Assembly: GCA_000151295.1 (NCBI GenBank)
Contig: GG745330.1
Span: 927,115-991,114 of the forward strand
Origin: Allomyces macrogynus ATCC 38327
Taxonomy: Eukaryota; Blastocladiomycota; Blastocladiomycetes; Blastocladiales; Blastocladiaceae
DNA length: 64,000 nucleotides
Direction: 5' to 3'
The stretch's first letter is position 1, and every line of letters begins with the position of its first letter. The position numbers and the translations under genes are program-made. The notes below the pieces were generated by a model, which saw only the letters and a list, made by a program, of their open reading frames with translations, was not told where the DNA came from and did not search any database. This document shows, one piece after another, positions 63,989 to 64,000 of the stretch.

Positions 63989-64000
63989 TTTTTTTTTTTT
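63989..64000. repeat. T tract at the right edge
   Basis: Twelve T end the window; the length of the run beyond it is unknown. It may mark a polypyrimidine tract or 3' UTR of the F-box gene, or a contig end. Confidence 0.6.

Noticed and set aside
1..64000. tRNA, rRNA or CRISPR array
   Set aside because: No cloverleaf-like blocks with a T-loop consensus, no rRNA core sequence and no regularly spaced direct repeats with unique spacers were found by eye. A tRNA scan would be needed to exclude tRNAs fully.

Overview
The window reads as nuclear DNA of a zoosporic (flagellated) fungus, most likely Blastocladiomycota (the Allomyces/Catenaria/Blastocladiella type); this placement is inference from content, not from a search. 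The sequence is GC- and CpG-rich. Genes are dense, lie on both strands and carry short introns (46-115 nt) with donors such as GTACGT or GTGCGT. Fungal-type proteins (a yeast-like capping guanylyltransferase, a Clr2 silencing factor) sit beside ciliary proteins (AHI1/jouberin, CFAP91) that higher fungi have lost.

Layout. 0.7-3.1 kb: unidentified gene (+). 3.5-6.4 kb: TFIID subunit TAF4 (-). 6.8-8.9 kb: FEN1-family nuclease (-). 9.5-11.8 kb: mRNA capping guanylyltransferase in ten exons (-). 12.3-14.2 kb: single-pass membrane protein (-). 14.8-17.1 kb: AHI1-like WD40 protein in six exons (+). 17.1-18.6 kb: cyclophilin-RRM protein PPIL4 (-). 19.3-21.6 kb: intronless penicillin-binding-like protein with four membrane segments (+). 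21.9-24.7 kb: disordered Lys/Ser-rich protein (-). 25.4-30.8 kb: very large Clr2-like silencing protein (-). 32.2-35.0 kb: mitochondrial dynamin Mgm1/OPA1 (+). 35.4-35.9 kb: complex I subunit NDUFA2, three small exons (-). 36.2-39.0 kb: CFAP91 (-). 39.5-40.9 kb: RAD9 checkpoint clamp (+). 41.5-44.5 kb: sn1-diacylglycerol-lipase-like protein (+). 45.1-47.1 kb: SNM1/PSO2-like nuclease, incomplete (-). 47.3-49.0 kb: CpG-poor decayed coding element (-). 49.4-52.0 kb: mucin-like membrane protein (-). 52.8-55.2 kb: unidentified membrane protein (-). 55.7-56.8 kb: RGS protein (-). 58.4-61.8 kb: class C GPCR with a C-terminal PH-like domain (-). 62.5-64.0 kb: F-box/WD40 protein (+).

Two themes stand out. 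First, two stretches (about 31.1-31.66 and 47.3-49.0 kb) are visibly depleted of CpG and rich in TG/CA. The second keeps one reading frame over about 575 codons broken by only three stops, each one C-to-T change from a sense codon, as expected for a transposon-like element decaying by cytosine deamination. The first lies beside a gene for Clr2, a heterochromatin factor. Second, several otherwise well-conserved genes carry local damage: single-base shifts (TAF4, diacylglycerol lipase, mucin-like protein), a shredded P-loop patch (Mgm1), or loss of a core block (RAD9, SNM1). Sequence or assembly error is the simplest explanation, but real pseudogenisation is not excluded.

Functionally the window mixes housekeeping genes (TFIID, capping, splicing-associated cyclophilin, complex I, mitochondrial fusion), genome maintenance (FEN1-like, RAD9, SNM1), silencing (Clr2), cilium genes and a G-protein signalling neighbourhood (RGS plus class C GPCR). 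No operons are expected. No tRNA, rRNA or CRISPR array was recognised.
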